A DNA stretch of 54,835 nucleotides, from positions 1 to 54,835 of IMG/VR virus record IMGVR_UViG_3300029448_000055, one strand, 5' to 3'. The position numbers and the translations under genes are program-made. Under the pieces are notes generated by a model. That model made no database searches. It saw nothing but the letters and a program-made list of their open reading frames with translations, and was not told the DNA's origin. Shown here in pieces: positions 7,855-15,838 of this stretch. This DNA is from a virus. The stretch's first letter is position 1; each line of letters opens with the position of its first letter.

Positions 7855-8325
7855 CTATTTAGTACCTCCACCAAATGTTACCTTGCTCTTTCTATCTCTA
7901 GAGATAGGCATAGCAGGATTTTCTTCACGCATTAAGTCGTTATCTACAGCTGTCATTTGATTTGCAGTTTGTTGTTGATAATACTGATCTCGTTGTTCGA
8001 CAACATCTTCGTCTATTTTGCAGAGTATCAACCCACCGACACCGACAACCCCAGCATGACGACCTTCATCAATTGTAGGGTAATCGTAACCAGGAACCTC
8101 TTCCGGTCTGACTGGCTCCCAACCTTCTCTAAATCTTTTAGAGACGTTGCTTCGATCATCAAAACCTAGGACCTCAGCTCTGATCCAACGATACTTAACC
8201 CCAGGGGGTGGATCATTTGGAACAGCGAGCATACTTGGGGGAGCCCAAGGTTGCTTAGCTTTTTTAGTTGCCCTAGTTTCTTCCGATCTAGGAGTTTTGT
8301 TTACTTTTTTAGTTTCCTTATTCAC
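7855..8325 (-). CDS. Conserved protein between scaffold and capsid
   Basis: 156 residues. The N-terminus is Lys/Thr-rich and probably disordered (1-30). The conserved core reads PPPGVKYRWIRAEVLGFDD, FREGWEPVRPEEVPG and GLILCKIDEDVVEQRDQYY. The C-terminus is polar. It overlaps the scaffold stop through an ATGA junction. Its fixed place between scaffold and capsid suggests an assembly role, perhaps a minor scaffold or portal-proximal protein. No catalytic motif is seen. Confidence 0.6.
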   Translation of the reverse strand: MNKETKKVNKTPRSEETRATKKAKQPWAPPSMLAVPNDPPPGVKYRWIRAEVLGFDDRSNVSKRFREGWEPVRPEEVPGYDYPTIDEGRHAGVVGVGGLILCKIDEDVVEQRDQYYQQQTANQMTAVDNDLMREENPAMPISRDRKSKVTFGGGTK

Positions 8326-9326
8326 GATTTTTGTAACCTCGCTTTTTGTATTGCGTAATCTTTAAATGAAACGCCTAAACGTTTCGCCAATCTTTGCTCG
8401 CTTGGAGAAAGCTCCACTCGATTACTAGGTTTGCGTCCACTTGATGTAGTGCGTGATGGTGAAGCAACCGTCTGGACGGGTTTTTGGTCAGCTTCCACGT
8501 TTTTAAATTTGTTAGGCAATTCTTGTTTTAGCCTATCGTCGAGTTCATTGTAGTACTCATCTGAATTTAAATCAAAACCTTCGTTCGCCAAATTCTCATG
8601 AATTGATAAAGCAACGTTGGTCATAATACGATCTTGCCCAAACCAATCGTTCTTACTAGCCCAAGATTGTGCCTTGGGTGAGGGTTGAGCATACTCATCA
8701 ATTTCTGGTTGTTCTTCAGAAATTGGCAGTTCTTCTGCTGGAGAAGTTTGAATATTATCCATTCTGGATCTTGCTTCACTTGCTTCAATGTATTTCTTTT
8801 CAGCAATGGCAGTACTCAAAGCTTCAGTTGCTCTAGCGATTGAATCAGCATCGTTAGACTCAATGGCCTGTTTGTGTGCTTGTTTCGCTAGTTCAATTGC
8901 AGCTTCAGTCTCGCCTTTACGACTTTCAAACATATCTTTTTCAAAAGTCTGTTTGCTGGCTTTTAGTAAATCGTTTTCTTCTTTCAGAGTTTTAGCATAT
9001 TGTACTGCCATCAACTCACGACGTTGAAAATCTTTGGCTTGTGCTACTGCTTTGTTAATTCTATTTTGAGCAACAGCAGCTTTTTTCTCTACTTCAGATT
9101 TTTCTTTAGTATCTTCAATAACTTTGGGACTAGTCTCAAAATTTTCTTGAATCGTATCTTCTTGCAGAGGCTTCAAGCCATCCTTGTTTTCTTCCAACTC
9201 AATGTATTTAGTTTCTTCAGAAGTCTCTTCGTCTGCTCTTTTGCCAACTGGCATAGCAGCTTTTTCAATTTGCTCTTCAGAAATATCTGGAAGTTCGTAT
9301 TCTTGTCTCTGTTCTTGTTCAGCCAT
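8322..9326 (-). CDS. Head scaffolding protein
   Basis: 334 residues, very rich in Glu, Lys and Ala. The first 80 residues are acidic and disordered. A long coiled coil spans about 80-190 (KKAAVAQNRINKAVAQAK, YAKTLKEENDLLKASK). The C-terminal part has SWASKNDWFGQDRIMTNVA, a motif seen in scaffold-like proteins of similar phages, and ends with a basic HTH-like helix pair (SEQRLAKRLGVSFKDYAIQK) that could bind the capsid protein. It lies between co-chaperonin and capsid genes, the normal scaffold position. Confidence 0.75.
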   Translation of the reverse strand: MAEQEQRQEYELPDISEEQIEKAAMPVGKRADEETSEETKYIELEENKDGLKPLQEDTIQENFETSPKVIEDTKEKSEVEKKAAVAQNRINKAVAQAKDFQRRELMAVQYAKTLKEENDLLKASKQTFEKDMFESRKGETEAAIELAKQAHKQAIESNDADSIARATEALSTAIAEKKYIEASEARSRMDNIQTSPAEELPISEEQPEIDEYAQPSPKAQSWASKNDWFGQDRIMTNVALSIHENLANEGFDLNSDEYYNELDDRLKQELPNKFKNVEADQKPVQTVASPSRTTSSGRKPSNRVELSPSEQRLAKRLGVSFKDYAIQKARLQKS

Positions 9327-9336
9327 ATAATTTTAC

Positions 9337-9801
9337 CTATAAAGTTTTGATGTCATCAGGATCCGCAATGGTACCAATAATTTCATCGTCATTAATTATT
9401 CTCACTTCATGGTTGTCTTCGAGACGAAACTTCGCCCCAGAATAACGCCCAATCAATACCCAGTCTTTTGGTTTGCACCAAACCTCACCCTCAAATTTTT
9501 CTTTATCCTTATACGCAGTTGGGCCTACTTTTAAAACGTAGGCAACTACGGTTGCTAAAGATTCCCGATCTAAGGTTGAGTCTGTTAAGTGAATACCGCC
9601 TTCGGTTACGCCCTTACCACGGTAAGGTAAAACCAATAAACGCCACCCAGTAGGTGTCGGCATTCGATCTAATAATGATTTGTCTAGCAGGGTTGGATCT
9701 AAGACCCTGTCTTCTGCTTTGATATAGGCTTCATCAACTTTTTGTTGTGCAGCTTTTCTGTCTTCGTCTGCGATGTGTTTTGGAACCACTAGTTCTGACA
9801 T
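9337..9801 (-). CDS. GroES-like co-chaperonin (gp31-like)
   Basis: 154 residues. Residues 45-60 (DRMPTPTGWRLLVLPY) start a Cpn10 beta-barrel. RGKGVTEGGIHLTDSTLDRE (61-80) takes the place of the mobile loop that docks on GroEL. VAYVLKVGP, KPKDWVLIGRYSGAKF and INDDEIIGTI match the remaining Cpn10 strands. The 40-residue helical N-terminus is an extension absent from bacterial GroES. T4 gp31 is the known phage example and supports capsid folding by host GroEL. Placement two genes upstream of scaffold and capsid fits the same job here. Confidence 0.78.
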   Translation of the reverse strand: MSELVVPKHIADEDRKAAQQKVDEAYIKAEDRVLDPTLLDKSLLDRMPTPTGWRLLVLPYRGKGVTEGGIHLTDSTLDRESLATVVAYVLKVGPTAYKDKEKFEGEVWCKPKDWVLIGRYSGAKFRLEDNHEVRIINDDEIIGTIADPDDIKTL

Positions 9802-9804
9802 CGA

Positions 9805-9990
9805 TTATTCCTCTGTTTGCAGCACCTCTTTTATTTCCGCCTCCAGAGAGCGAAGTGCTGTTAGCTCTCCTATGTGGAATCGGTAATCTTCAATGGATTG
9901 TATATTACCTCCACCTAAACTTTCAAGGATATCTTGTTCTCTTTGACGAATTTTTTTTAACAGCCATTCAGCTAAATTTATTGCTTCCAT
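9805..9990 (-). CDS. Small coiled-coil protein after portal
   Basis: 61 residues and fully helical: AEWLLKKIRQREQDILESL, then DYRFHIGELTALRSLEAEI. This helical type with a GN(I/V) turn is common after portal or terminase genes in marine phages, and its function is unknown. The ATG at 9990 has no Shine-Dalgarno. Instead the 3' arm of a 9-bp inverted repeat ends about 10 bases before it, so translation may depend on RNA structure or coupling to portal. Confidence 0.55.
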   Translation of the reverse strand: MEAINLAEWLLKKIRQREQDILESLGGGNIQSIEDYRFHIGELTALRSLEAEIKEVLQTEE

Positions 9991-10000
9991 ATATTTTTTG

Positions 10001-10056
10001 AGTCAGTGCAAGTCCTATCGGGGAGATTGGAGAGATATGAATAACTGGCACTGACT
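10001..10056 (-). promoter_or_regulatory. Inverted repeat between portal and next gene
   Basis: AGTCAGTGC (10001-10009) and GCACTGACT (10048-10056) are perfect 9-bp complements separated by 38 bases. They fill almost the whole gap between portal and the 61-residue gene. No T-run follows on either strand, so it is not a standard terminator. An RNA-stability or translation-control element is possible. Confidence 0.45.
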
Positions 10057-10057
10057 A

Positions 10058-12529
10058 CTAATCCCTCTGTTTAATTAATAATTCTGCTTGTTTAATTCTA
10101 TTGGAAGCGGCCAAACGATCGCGTCCTAAATCATCTTTTAGACGTGCTATCTCTTCAGTAACATTTAATTTTTGTTTAGCTAGTTCCAATTGTTGCATGG
10201 TTCTTTGCGCATCAAAGTCTTGACGGACCATAAACTCTTCACGTTTTCTTTCTACGTCTTGAGCTTTGATATCTAATTCTTTATCACGTAAAGCCACTAA
10301 TGGATCTGGTGGCGGCATAGGTGGCATAAAGGCTTGATTGACTTGTGCCATTAACCCCGCTTCAACTTGGGCTACATCTTTTGCTACAGCTTCGGATAAT
10401 CTTTGCATCATCATTTGCGCTTGTTCTGGTGGCATCTGTTGAAGCATTTGTATGGTTTGTAAATATTCAGGATCTTGACTGTTTTGCATTTCAACTAGTT
10501 CGGCAGCTCGTAGTGACACGTGCTGATAAACGTGAGCCTGCACGGCACCCATCACGACTGGATTAGCCATGACACTGCTAGTAGCAGCAAATGATAAATG
10601 CACATTGATGTGAGCATCGTGATCTTGGCCAGGAAAGGCTTGCACCGGTTGACCGTTTAACAGCAAAGAGTTTTCACTAGCTGGATCAGTTGGCATGGGT
10701 TGCGGCGGTGGTGGTAACAAACGTTCAACATTTTGCACACCCATCGCTGAATACATACGACGGTAACCTTCGTAAATACCTTGTGGACCATGGATCTGTG
10801 GATTTGAATTTACTACCGTTAAAATTTCTTGGGCCAACATCACCCGTTGACTCATCGAGAATATATTCGGATCTGAAACTGGGAGGACATCAACTCGATT
10901 GTCAAAGTCCATGCTCTTAATCATGGCATCGCCATTGGCAGTCATGTAAGGATATTCGGCTGGTAGATACTCAGCAAAAACTTTTGCTAATAAAGTAAAT
11001 TCAAAACGTTGGGAAGAATGCAAACGTTTGTGAATGGCTGACATAACTTTGGTGCCACGTTCTAGTAAAGCTACGGTGGTACCAACTGGCATGTTGGAAT
11101 TAGCATCGCCAACTTGCGTATCAGCCAAAGCAGCAAACCGACGACCGCTATCAACTAAAGTGCCGAGTAAATTTAATAAAGTACCCGATGGTTCTTTGTA
11201 AGGCAAAGAAACAAAAGCATCACGCAAGTTACCACCAGGTGCGTCCATATCACGAAACTCGCCTGGTTGTAACGGTTGATCGTCATTACGAATACGAATA
11301 CCACGAGCTTTGAACCCAGCGGGTAAGTTGCTTAACGTTCCAGCATCAATTAATTGTCGTAGTATCGAGGTTGACGCTTTTGACAACCCACCGATCATAT
11401 GCGTCAACCCGAACCCGTAAAAACCTAAGCCTGGTAAAAATTTATAGTGGACAAAATAATTTATTTTTTTCTTATTTGGATCAGTCGCTCGATAATTACG
11501 ACGGATAGCTAGGATCTCACTGGAATCACTAGATAAAGTAATCACATAAGGCAACTTAATACCTGTGGGTTCACCTTCAGCATCCATGTCCTCATAGCCT
11601 GGTAAATCTAATTCAGTGTGTATTTCTAAAACATTACAGGTATCGCTTTCGCCATAACTAGGTTCGATACCTTGCAACTCATCAATTTCATCTTGTACCT
11701 CGCTATAGTCTTCACTAATAATAGCTGCGGTAGATATTTCAACGTCACGATAGAATCCAGCTTTTTGTAATTTACGAATGTCGTTCATTGACATTTCAAT
11801 TTGGTGAGTAATCCTAGTAGCACTATAAATATCGGTAGTGGCATAAGGTACGATCAAATCTTCAGCTGGGATAAATCTAGATACAGCTCGATTTAAATTT
11901 TGATCGTAATAAACTTTACGGAAAGCGGAACCAGAAAGTGGTAAATAAAATAATAGTTGATCGGTCTCACTATCGTACTCTTCCATGACCGTCATCAACT
12001 GGTAATTCATAAATTCACGCACTCGATCAGCTTGCGCATCACTGTCTGGCGTAGTTGCCCCCATGACTTGAGTACGCACTGGACCGTTTGAAGGAATTAA
12101 TTCTTTGTAAGCTTGTGCTTGGAACTGAGTAACTGACTCAGCCAAGAGTGGGTGCATGACTCCAGAGGCACCATCAAATGGTTGCGAACGCTCTTCGTAG
12201 TTCATGCCTAAAGTTTCTAGGCCTTCTTTGTAAGTATTTTCCCAGTTTTGACGCGAGGCTCGATCACCTTGAACAGCATCAACTAAGTCGTTATAAATTA
12301 CATCCAAAGCATCGTCTTCTATGTACTCAGCTAAGTTATCGTTAAATTCTTCTTGAATGTCTGGCGTTAAGACCGAACCAAAAGTAATAGTACCGTCTTC
12401 TTGAGTTTCAAAATTACTTAAATCTAGCTCGCTGTCTTCGGGGACACTGACTTCAATTGACTTGTCTTTGTTCTCAACTTTTAACTCAGCTTGATCAGCT
12501 GCATCTATTGCTTTGTCTATATCTGCCAT
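10058..12529 (-). CDS. Portal protein (P22-type, podovirus)
   Basis: 823 residues, in the size range of P22-like portals (about 725). The N-terminus is acidic. The core has YEERSQPFDGASGVMHPLL, QAQAYKELIPSNGPVRT, LFYLPLSGSAFRKVYYD and SRFIPAEDLIVPYATTD, a pattern I recognise from marine podovirus portals. The C-terminal 200 residues are Gln/Met/Pro-rich and then helical (MPPEQAQMMMQRLSEA, LAASNRIKQAELLIKQRD), which could be a barrel-like extension into the capsid. It forms the dodecameric DNA channel that TerL docks on. It is encoded between xseB and small helical genes, with TerL two further genes upstream. Confidence 0.88.
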   Translation of the reverse strand: MADIDKAIDAADQAELKVENKDKSIEVSVPEDSELDLSNFETQEDGTITFGSVLTPDIQEEFNDNLAEYIEDDALDVIYNDLVDAVQGDRASRQNWENTYKEGLETLGMNYEERSQPFDGASGVMHPLLAESVTQFQAQAYKELIPSNGPVRTQVMGATTPDSDAQADRVREFMNYQLMTVMEEYDSETDQLLFYLPLSGSAFRKVYYDQNLNRAVSRFIPAEDLIVPYATTDIYSATRITHQIEMSMNDIRKLQKAGFYRDVEISTAAIISEDYSEVQDEIDELQGIEPSYGESDTCNVLEIHTELDLPGYEDMDAEGEPTGIKLPYVITLSSDSSEILAIRRNYRATDPNKKKINYFVHYKFLPGLGFYGFGLTHMIGGLSKASTSILRQLIDAGTLSNLPAGFKARGIRIRNDDQPLQPGEFRDMDAPGGNLRDAFVSLPYKEPSGTLLNLLGTLVDSGRRFAALADTQVGDANSNMPVGTTVALLERGTKVMSAIHKRLHSSQRFEFTLLAKVFAEYLPAEYPYMTANGDAMIKSMDFDNRVDVLPVSDPNIFSMSQRVMLAQEILTVVNSNPQIHGPQGIYEGYRRMYSAMGVQNVERLLPPPPQPMPTDPASENSLLLNGQPVQAFPGQDHDAHINVHLSFAATSSVMANPVVMGAVQAHVYQHVSLRAAELVEMQNSQDPEYLQTIQMLQQMPPEQAQMMMQRLSEAVAKDVAQVEAGLMAQVNQAFMPPMPPPDPLVALRDKELDIKAQDVERKREEFMVRQDFDAQRTMQQLELAKQKLNVTEEIARLKDDLGRDRLAASNRIKQAELLIKQRD

Positions 12530-12714
12530 CAGTGTATTGTCTCATTTTCCATTGACATTTGTGCAAACATTAAATCTGTTAGCTCGCCAACAATTGTTAA
12601 GCCCATAGTATCTGCTATTTCTTGAGCAGAAGCAAAGTCTGGAGCACAAATACTTGGTCCTTCATAAATTTTTTTATCCAACCAAGCGGTGTATTCTGTT
12701 AAAAAAAGTTTCAT
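12529..12714 (-). CDS. Small conserved hypothetical protein
   Basis: 61 residues. LFLTEYTAWLDKKIYEGPSI, followed by ASAQEIADTMGLTIVGELTDL, is a compact alpha/beta pattern that recurs near portal genes in marine phages. It overlaps xseB upstream by 4 bases (ATGA) and shares one base with the portal start, so it is tightly coupled to both. The function is unknown. Confidence 0.6.
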   Translation of the reverse strand: MKLFLTEYTAWLDKKIYEGPSICAPDFASAQEIADTMGLTIVGELTDLMFAQMSMENETIH

Positions 12715-12932
12715 TCTTCATTATCGTGTTCGGCTAATATTGATTCTATCTTTTTTTTACTAGAAGCCAATAGTTTTTGTGAATGATTAGTCAGTCTTAC
12801 CCCATAAGTGTAGGCATTGATGCTTTCTTCTAAGGGGAGGTCGCCTGTTTCTAAGGCTTTAACAACTCTTTTTAATTTTTCTAAGCTTTCTTCAAACTCT
12901 AAATGATCTACAGCTGGTAGATTGTCTTTCAA
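12711..12932 (-). CDS. xseB: Exonuclease VII small subunit homologue
   Basis: 73 residues, close to the 80 of E. coli XseB. The alignment by eye is strong over residues 12-66: EFEESLEKLKRVVKALETG, then DLPLEESINAYTYGVRL, then a helix with KKIESIL. The E. coli protein has FEKALSELEQIV...LESGDLPLEEAL...FERGVQLA. In bacteria XseB helices wrap the XseA nuclease that degrades single-stranded DNA. No XseA-like gene is present in the window, so the phage subunit would have to act on host XseA or alone. It sits in the packaging operon, coupled to the 61-residue gene, not in the replication region. Confidence 0.8.
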   Translation of the reverse strand: MKDNLPAVDHLEFEESLEKLKRVVKALETGDLPLEESINAYTYGVRLTNHSQKLLASSKKKIESILAEHDNEE

Positions 12933-13352
12933 TTATTTTTTCTTTTTAGAGTTTAAATAATCTTTTAAATTAGTAAAGCCAGCTTTTTTTATTTGGTCTT
13001 TAGTTACCGTGCTGTACTTTTTACCTTGGTAAGTAAAAGTAGAATTAGGACCTTTGCTTTTCCTGGCTTTTTTAAAAGCGTCACCAAAAGATTTTGGTTT
13101 GTTACGTAAAGCATTAGCTCCAGTTATGACTGTACCAATACCAGCAGCAAGCAAGCCAATTCTGCCTTTTGGTATTTTTTTTGCAACAGGTTTTTTAGCT
13201 ACTAGTTTTTTAGCCGCTGCACTTTTAGGCAGTTTTTTTGAAACAGCTGTAGCTTTTTTAGGTTTTTTTCTTGTAACAGCTGTAGTTTTTTTAACTACAG
13301 GTTTTTTAGCAACTGTGGTTCTCGTGCCTCTTCTGGTTTTTTTAACAGCCAT
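12933..13352 (-). CDS. Lysine-rich virion protein with FxxAFxxAR motif
   Basis: 139 residues. The first 65 are Lys/Ala/Pro/Val repeats (KKP, AKKPVAKK) like histone H1 tails. A short hydrophobic helix follows (GLLAAGIGTVITGANAL, about 68-84), then SFGDAFKKARKSKGP and FTYQGKKYSTVTKDQ. The F-x-x-A-F-x-x-A-R...F-x-x-x-G-K-x-Y motif is a recurrent C-terminal element in phage virion proteins. DNA binding and membrane insertion during ejection are both possible. It lies between terL and xseB with a good ribosome site (AGAGGATT). Confidence 0.65.
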   Translation of the reverse strand: MAVKKTRRGTRTTVAKKPVVKKTTAVTRKKPKKATAVSKKLPKSAAAKKLVAKKPVAKKIPKGRIGLLAAGIGTVITGANALRNKPKSFGDAFKKARKSKGPNSTFTYQGKKYSTVTKDQIKKAGFTNLKDYLNSKKKK

Positions 13353-13361
13353 AATAATCCT

Positions 13362-14819
13362 CTAATAATAAATATTCTGTCTTGGCTCATTATCTTCCAT
13401 AATTTCATCGGAATCAAGCGTGATGAAATTACCTTGACGAAAACGCATCAAGGCTTGGGTCATGGAATCTACCAAGTCATCGTTCTCGCTATAAGGAAAA
13501 GCCGCGCACTCTTCAATCAGTTCATCAGCAAAACCCATTTCTGGAGCCCAAACCATACCCGCTTCAAACATTGGTGCCACTGAGTGCATCCTGGTGACTT
13601 TGTCATTCCCACGCGAAGGTCGGAAGTTAATCACTGGGATCCCCATCATTCTGAGTTCTTGCGTCAAAGGAGTCCCACTCGATTGAGCTTCAATCAAGAC
13701 CATGTCGGGGCTCCAACTTTGATATTCGTCGTAAGCAATGGTTTTTAATTCAGGAAAATCCCACCGGCCTTTTTTAGAATCCAAAAGAATGATTGATTCG
13801 GGCGCGTCATCGGTCGGTTGAAACACGCCCCAAGTAGTAATCGCCGAGTAGTCAGCGGATTCTTTTTTAGAAAAAGCCGTATCGTAAGATTGAATGATGT
13901 ACTCTACTGGCGGTGGTTCTTCGTGTTCCCAAATCTGCCACCACTCACGGCGGACAATGGCACCTTCTTCACTGGTGGGATTCTGCATGTACTGAGCGTT
14001 CCACTTAGCGACAGGAATTGACGCTTTCACTGCTTCAAGCTCTTCTAGCTGCCAGTATTCAGGCCAAAGCGGTTTGCCAGAATCTAAAATCGCGGGCAAT
14101 TCTAGGACCTCCCATTGATCGGCGTTGTCTTCGCCCATGCGTTTGATTAATTTAGAGGTCAGATCCAGCGTGCTCCAACGGGTCATGACGATGACAATCG
14201 TGCCGCCTGGTTGCAAACGTTGTCGCGGCCCAGAGGAATACCACTCCCAAGCACTTTCTAAGGCTGACGGAGAAAGAGCATCTTGTTCTGAGTGCGGATC
14301 ATCAATAATTAACAGATCGGCACCACGCCCCGTGATCGCTCCGCCCACTCCAGCAGCAAAATACTCACCGCCTTTGTCAGTCTCCCAACGCCCTGCCGAC
14401 TTGGAATCGGCGGAGAGGCCAACATTATCAAAAATTTGTTTGTATTCGTTCTGATCCATAAGGTTCCTAACCTTTCGACCGAAACGAACGGAGAGTTCAG
14501 CGGTGTGAGTGGTCTGCATTATCTTGGTGTTTGGTTTGAGTCCCATAAACCAAGACGGAAAGAACACTGAAGCAAACTCAGACTTGGTGTGTCTGGGTGG
14601 CATATTGACAATTAATCTTTTAATTTTGCCTTGGGCGACAGCTTCTAACTTACTGGCAAACAAACGGTGGTGTTCACCTTCAACAAACTCAGGCCAGACA
14701 TGTTTCACATAGTCCAAAAAGGATTCTTTGGATTTGTTTTTAGTTTCCATAACTTTCAAACGATCTTGAATCATTAAGATCTCTTTTATGGTGTCGTCGT
14801 TTAGATGGTCAAATGACAT
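13362..14819 (-). CDS. terL: Terminase large subunit
   Basis: 485 residues. The ATPase half has MPPRHTKS (73-80, Walker A-like) and LLIIDDP (169-175, Walker B), with VMTRW after it. The nuclease half has SYDTAFSKKESADYS (Asp313), LIEAQSSG (Glu377) and NDDLVDS near 446-452, the expected RNase-H-like acidic triad. It packages DNA through the portal. It is the first large gene after the promoter at 15065-15115. The terS candidate is about 5.5 kb away at 20295, which is unusual but known for marine podoviruses. Confidence 0.93.
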   Translation of the reverse strand: MSFDHLNDDTIKEILMIQDRLKVMETKNKSKESFLDYVKHVWPEFVEGEHHRLFASKLEAVAQGKIKRLIVNMPPRHTKSEFASVFFPSWFMGLKPNTKIMQTTHTAELSVRFGRKVRNLMDQNEYKQIFDNVGLSADSKSAGRWETDKGGEYFAAGVGGAITGRGADLLIIDDPHSEQDALSPSALESAWEWYSSGPRQRLQPGGTIVIVMTRWSTLDLTSKLIKRMGEDNADQWEVLELPAILDSGKPLWPEYWQLEELEAVKASIPVAKWNAQYMQNPTSEEGAIVRREWWQIWEHEEPPPVEYIIQSYDTAFSKKESADYSAITTWGVFQPTDDAPESIILLDSKKGRWDFPELKTIAYDEYQSWSPDMVLIEAQSSGTPLTQELRMMGIPVINFRPSRGNDKVTRMHSVAPMFEAGMVWAPEMGFADELIEECAAFPYSENDDLVDSMTQALMRFRQGNFITLDSDEIMEDNEPRQNIYY

Positions 14820-14865
14820 TTTTTTTATAAAATTTTTGTGGCCTCAATAGGGGTCCCTTAGATAA

Positions 14866-15024
14866 TTAATTACCGGACTCCCAATCTTTCAGAGCCTTCC
14901 AATATAGTTTTATGCCTTTCACAAATTTTTTTCGCATAATAACAACTTCTCTTGAATAATTATTATCTATATAAATGATCAAAGCACATAAACCTAAAAC
15001 AGCTATTAGATAGAAATCTTCCAT
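14866..15024 (-). CDS. Small single-pass membrane protein
   Basis: 52 residues, beginning MEDFYLIAVLGLCALIIYID, which is one membrane helix. A basic amphipathic tail follows (MRKKFVKGIKLYWKALKDW). The layout matches the 39-residue protein at 44869-44988 (short N-terminus, helix, basic tail with Trp), so both may be lysis or envelope factors. No clear Shine-Dalgarno is present. It is the first gene after the late promoter candidate, 46 bases before terL. Confidence 0.45.
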   Translation of the reverse strand: MEDFYLIAVLGLCALIIYIDNNYSREVVIMRKKFVKGIKLYWKALKDWESGN

Positions 15025-15064
15025 TATTTTTTATCATTTTGGTCTTTGTTTTCATTTTCTAAAG

Positions 15065-15115
15065 ATTATATATGTGAAATGTTATTTTATATATAGATAT
15101 ATACGCGTGCGACAA
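15065..15115 (-). promoter_or_regulatory. Candidate late promoter for terL/head operon
   Basis: On the minus strand TTGTCG (15110-15115), 18 bases and TATAAA (15086-15091) form one promoter. A second, perfect TATAAT lies at 15065-15070. The patch is very AT-rich (repeated TATA) and lies just past the terminator at 15135-15162. The stretch 15025-15184 holds no gene, only these signals. Confidence 0.45.
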
Positions 15116-15134
15116 AAAAGGGGGGGCGGTAGCC

Positions 15135-15162
15135 AAAAAAAAACCCGCCAAAAAATGACGGG
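15135..15162 (-). terminator. Rho-independent terminator upstream of late promoter
   Basis: On the minus strand CCCGTCA, a 5-base loop and TGGCGGG form a 7-bp stem with one G-T pair (15144-15162), followed by nine T (15135-15143). It ends the transcript of the two genes at 15185-15723 and separates them from the head operon. Confidence 0.75.
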
Positions 15163-15184
15163 CTTTTCAAAGGAATTATTTTTT

Positions 15185-15346
15185 TTATAAATCTCTTAAC
15201 ATTCCCATTAAGAAAAAACTTAAACCCATACCATATAAGATAGTGAGTAAATATTGAACGATAGAGTAGTAGTAACTTTTATCGAACAATATAAATAATC
15301 CCAACAGACAAAAACAAAATCCAAATCCTAATATAAAGTTTTTCAT
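15185..15346 (-). CDS. Small two-helix membrane protein
   Basis: 53 residues with two hydrophobic segments: FILGFGFCFCLLGLFILF (about 4-21) and IVQYLLTILYGMGLSFFLMG (about 29-48). They are joined by a short polar loop (DKSYYYS), and the end is basic (MLRDL). Start and upstream stop share one base (TAATG), so translation is coupled to the 125-residue gene. The two-helix architecture fits a holin or superinfection-type membrane protein, but a holin candidate is also present at 40133. The function is not known. Confidence 0.5.
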   Translation of the reverse strand: MKNFILGFGFCFCLLGLFILFDKSYYYSIVQYLLTILYGMGLSFFLMGMLRDL

Positions 15347-15723
15347 TATCTGTAATCCTCCACTTGTAGATTTCTATAAACCACTACAGCTTTTCTAGGT
15401 TTTGATTTATGAACATCAAAAGATATTCCCTCGCCATCATTAAAGTAATGATGCACTTTGTAGCCTTTGGTATTACCAACAACAGAATCAGAAACAGTTA
15501 AGTTCTGTTTTTTCCATTCTATTTCTATGGCATCGCTAGGTACTAATAGACCATGGGGCGTCAATTTAAAATCAAGAACTTCTTTAAGTTCTTTTTTATA
15601 GGCATTGACTGTCTTTTCTTGTGCGTTGATTTCTTTGCAATGCACAATATAAGCATGATCAGATTTTAATTTAGTCAATTTTGCTAACGCTTTCTTGACT
15701 TCGTAAGGTAATTTTTTATTCAT
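15346..15723 (-). CDS. Hypothetical protein
   Basis: 125 residues. A basic helical N-terminus (YEVKKALAKLTKLKSDHAY, then AQEKTVNAYKKELKEVL) is followed by a beta-rich half (IEIEWKKQNLTVSDSVVG, GYKVHHYFNDGEGISFDVHK). It is divergent from the plus-strand gene at 15839. Its leader AACTTTAGGAGG is shared with three neighbouring genes. I recognise no family. The head-tail layout of coil plus beta domain could suit a small nucleic-acid-binding protein. Confidence 0.5.
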   Translation of the reverse strand: MNKKLPYEVKKALAKLTKLKSDHAYIVHCKEINAQEKTVNAYKKELKEVLDFKLTPHGLLVPSDAIEIEWKKQNLTVSDSVVGNTKGYKVHHYFNDGEGISFDVHKSKPRKAVVVYRNLQVEDYR

Positions 15724-15780
15724 TGTTAAACCTCCTAAAGTTATTGTTGAATTAAAATTATAAATAATTTTATACTATTA

Positions 15781-15809
15781 TTTACTTTTTGTATAGTGCC
15801 AGGTATAAT
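15781..15809 (+). promoter_or_regulatory. Sigma70-like promoter
   Basis: TTTACT (15781-15786), 17 bases, then a perfect TATAAT (15804-15809). It lies 30 bases upstream of the start at 15839, with the shared leader ACTTTATGGAG between them. Confidence 0.55.
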
Positions 15810-15838
15810 TTAATTTTAACTTTATGGAGATAATAAAA

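Noticed and set aside
10008-10019. Match GCAAGTCCTATC to 20019-20030
   Set aside because: A 12-base match is expected by chance in 55 kb.
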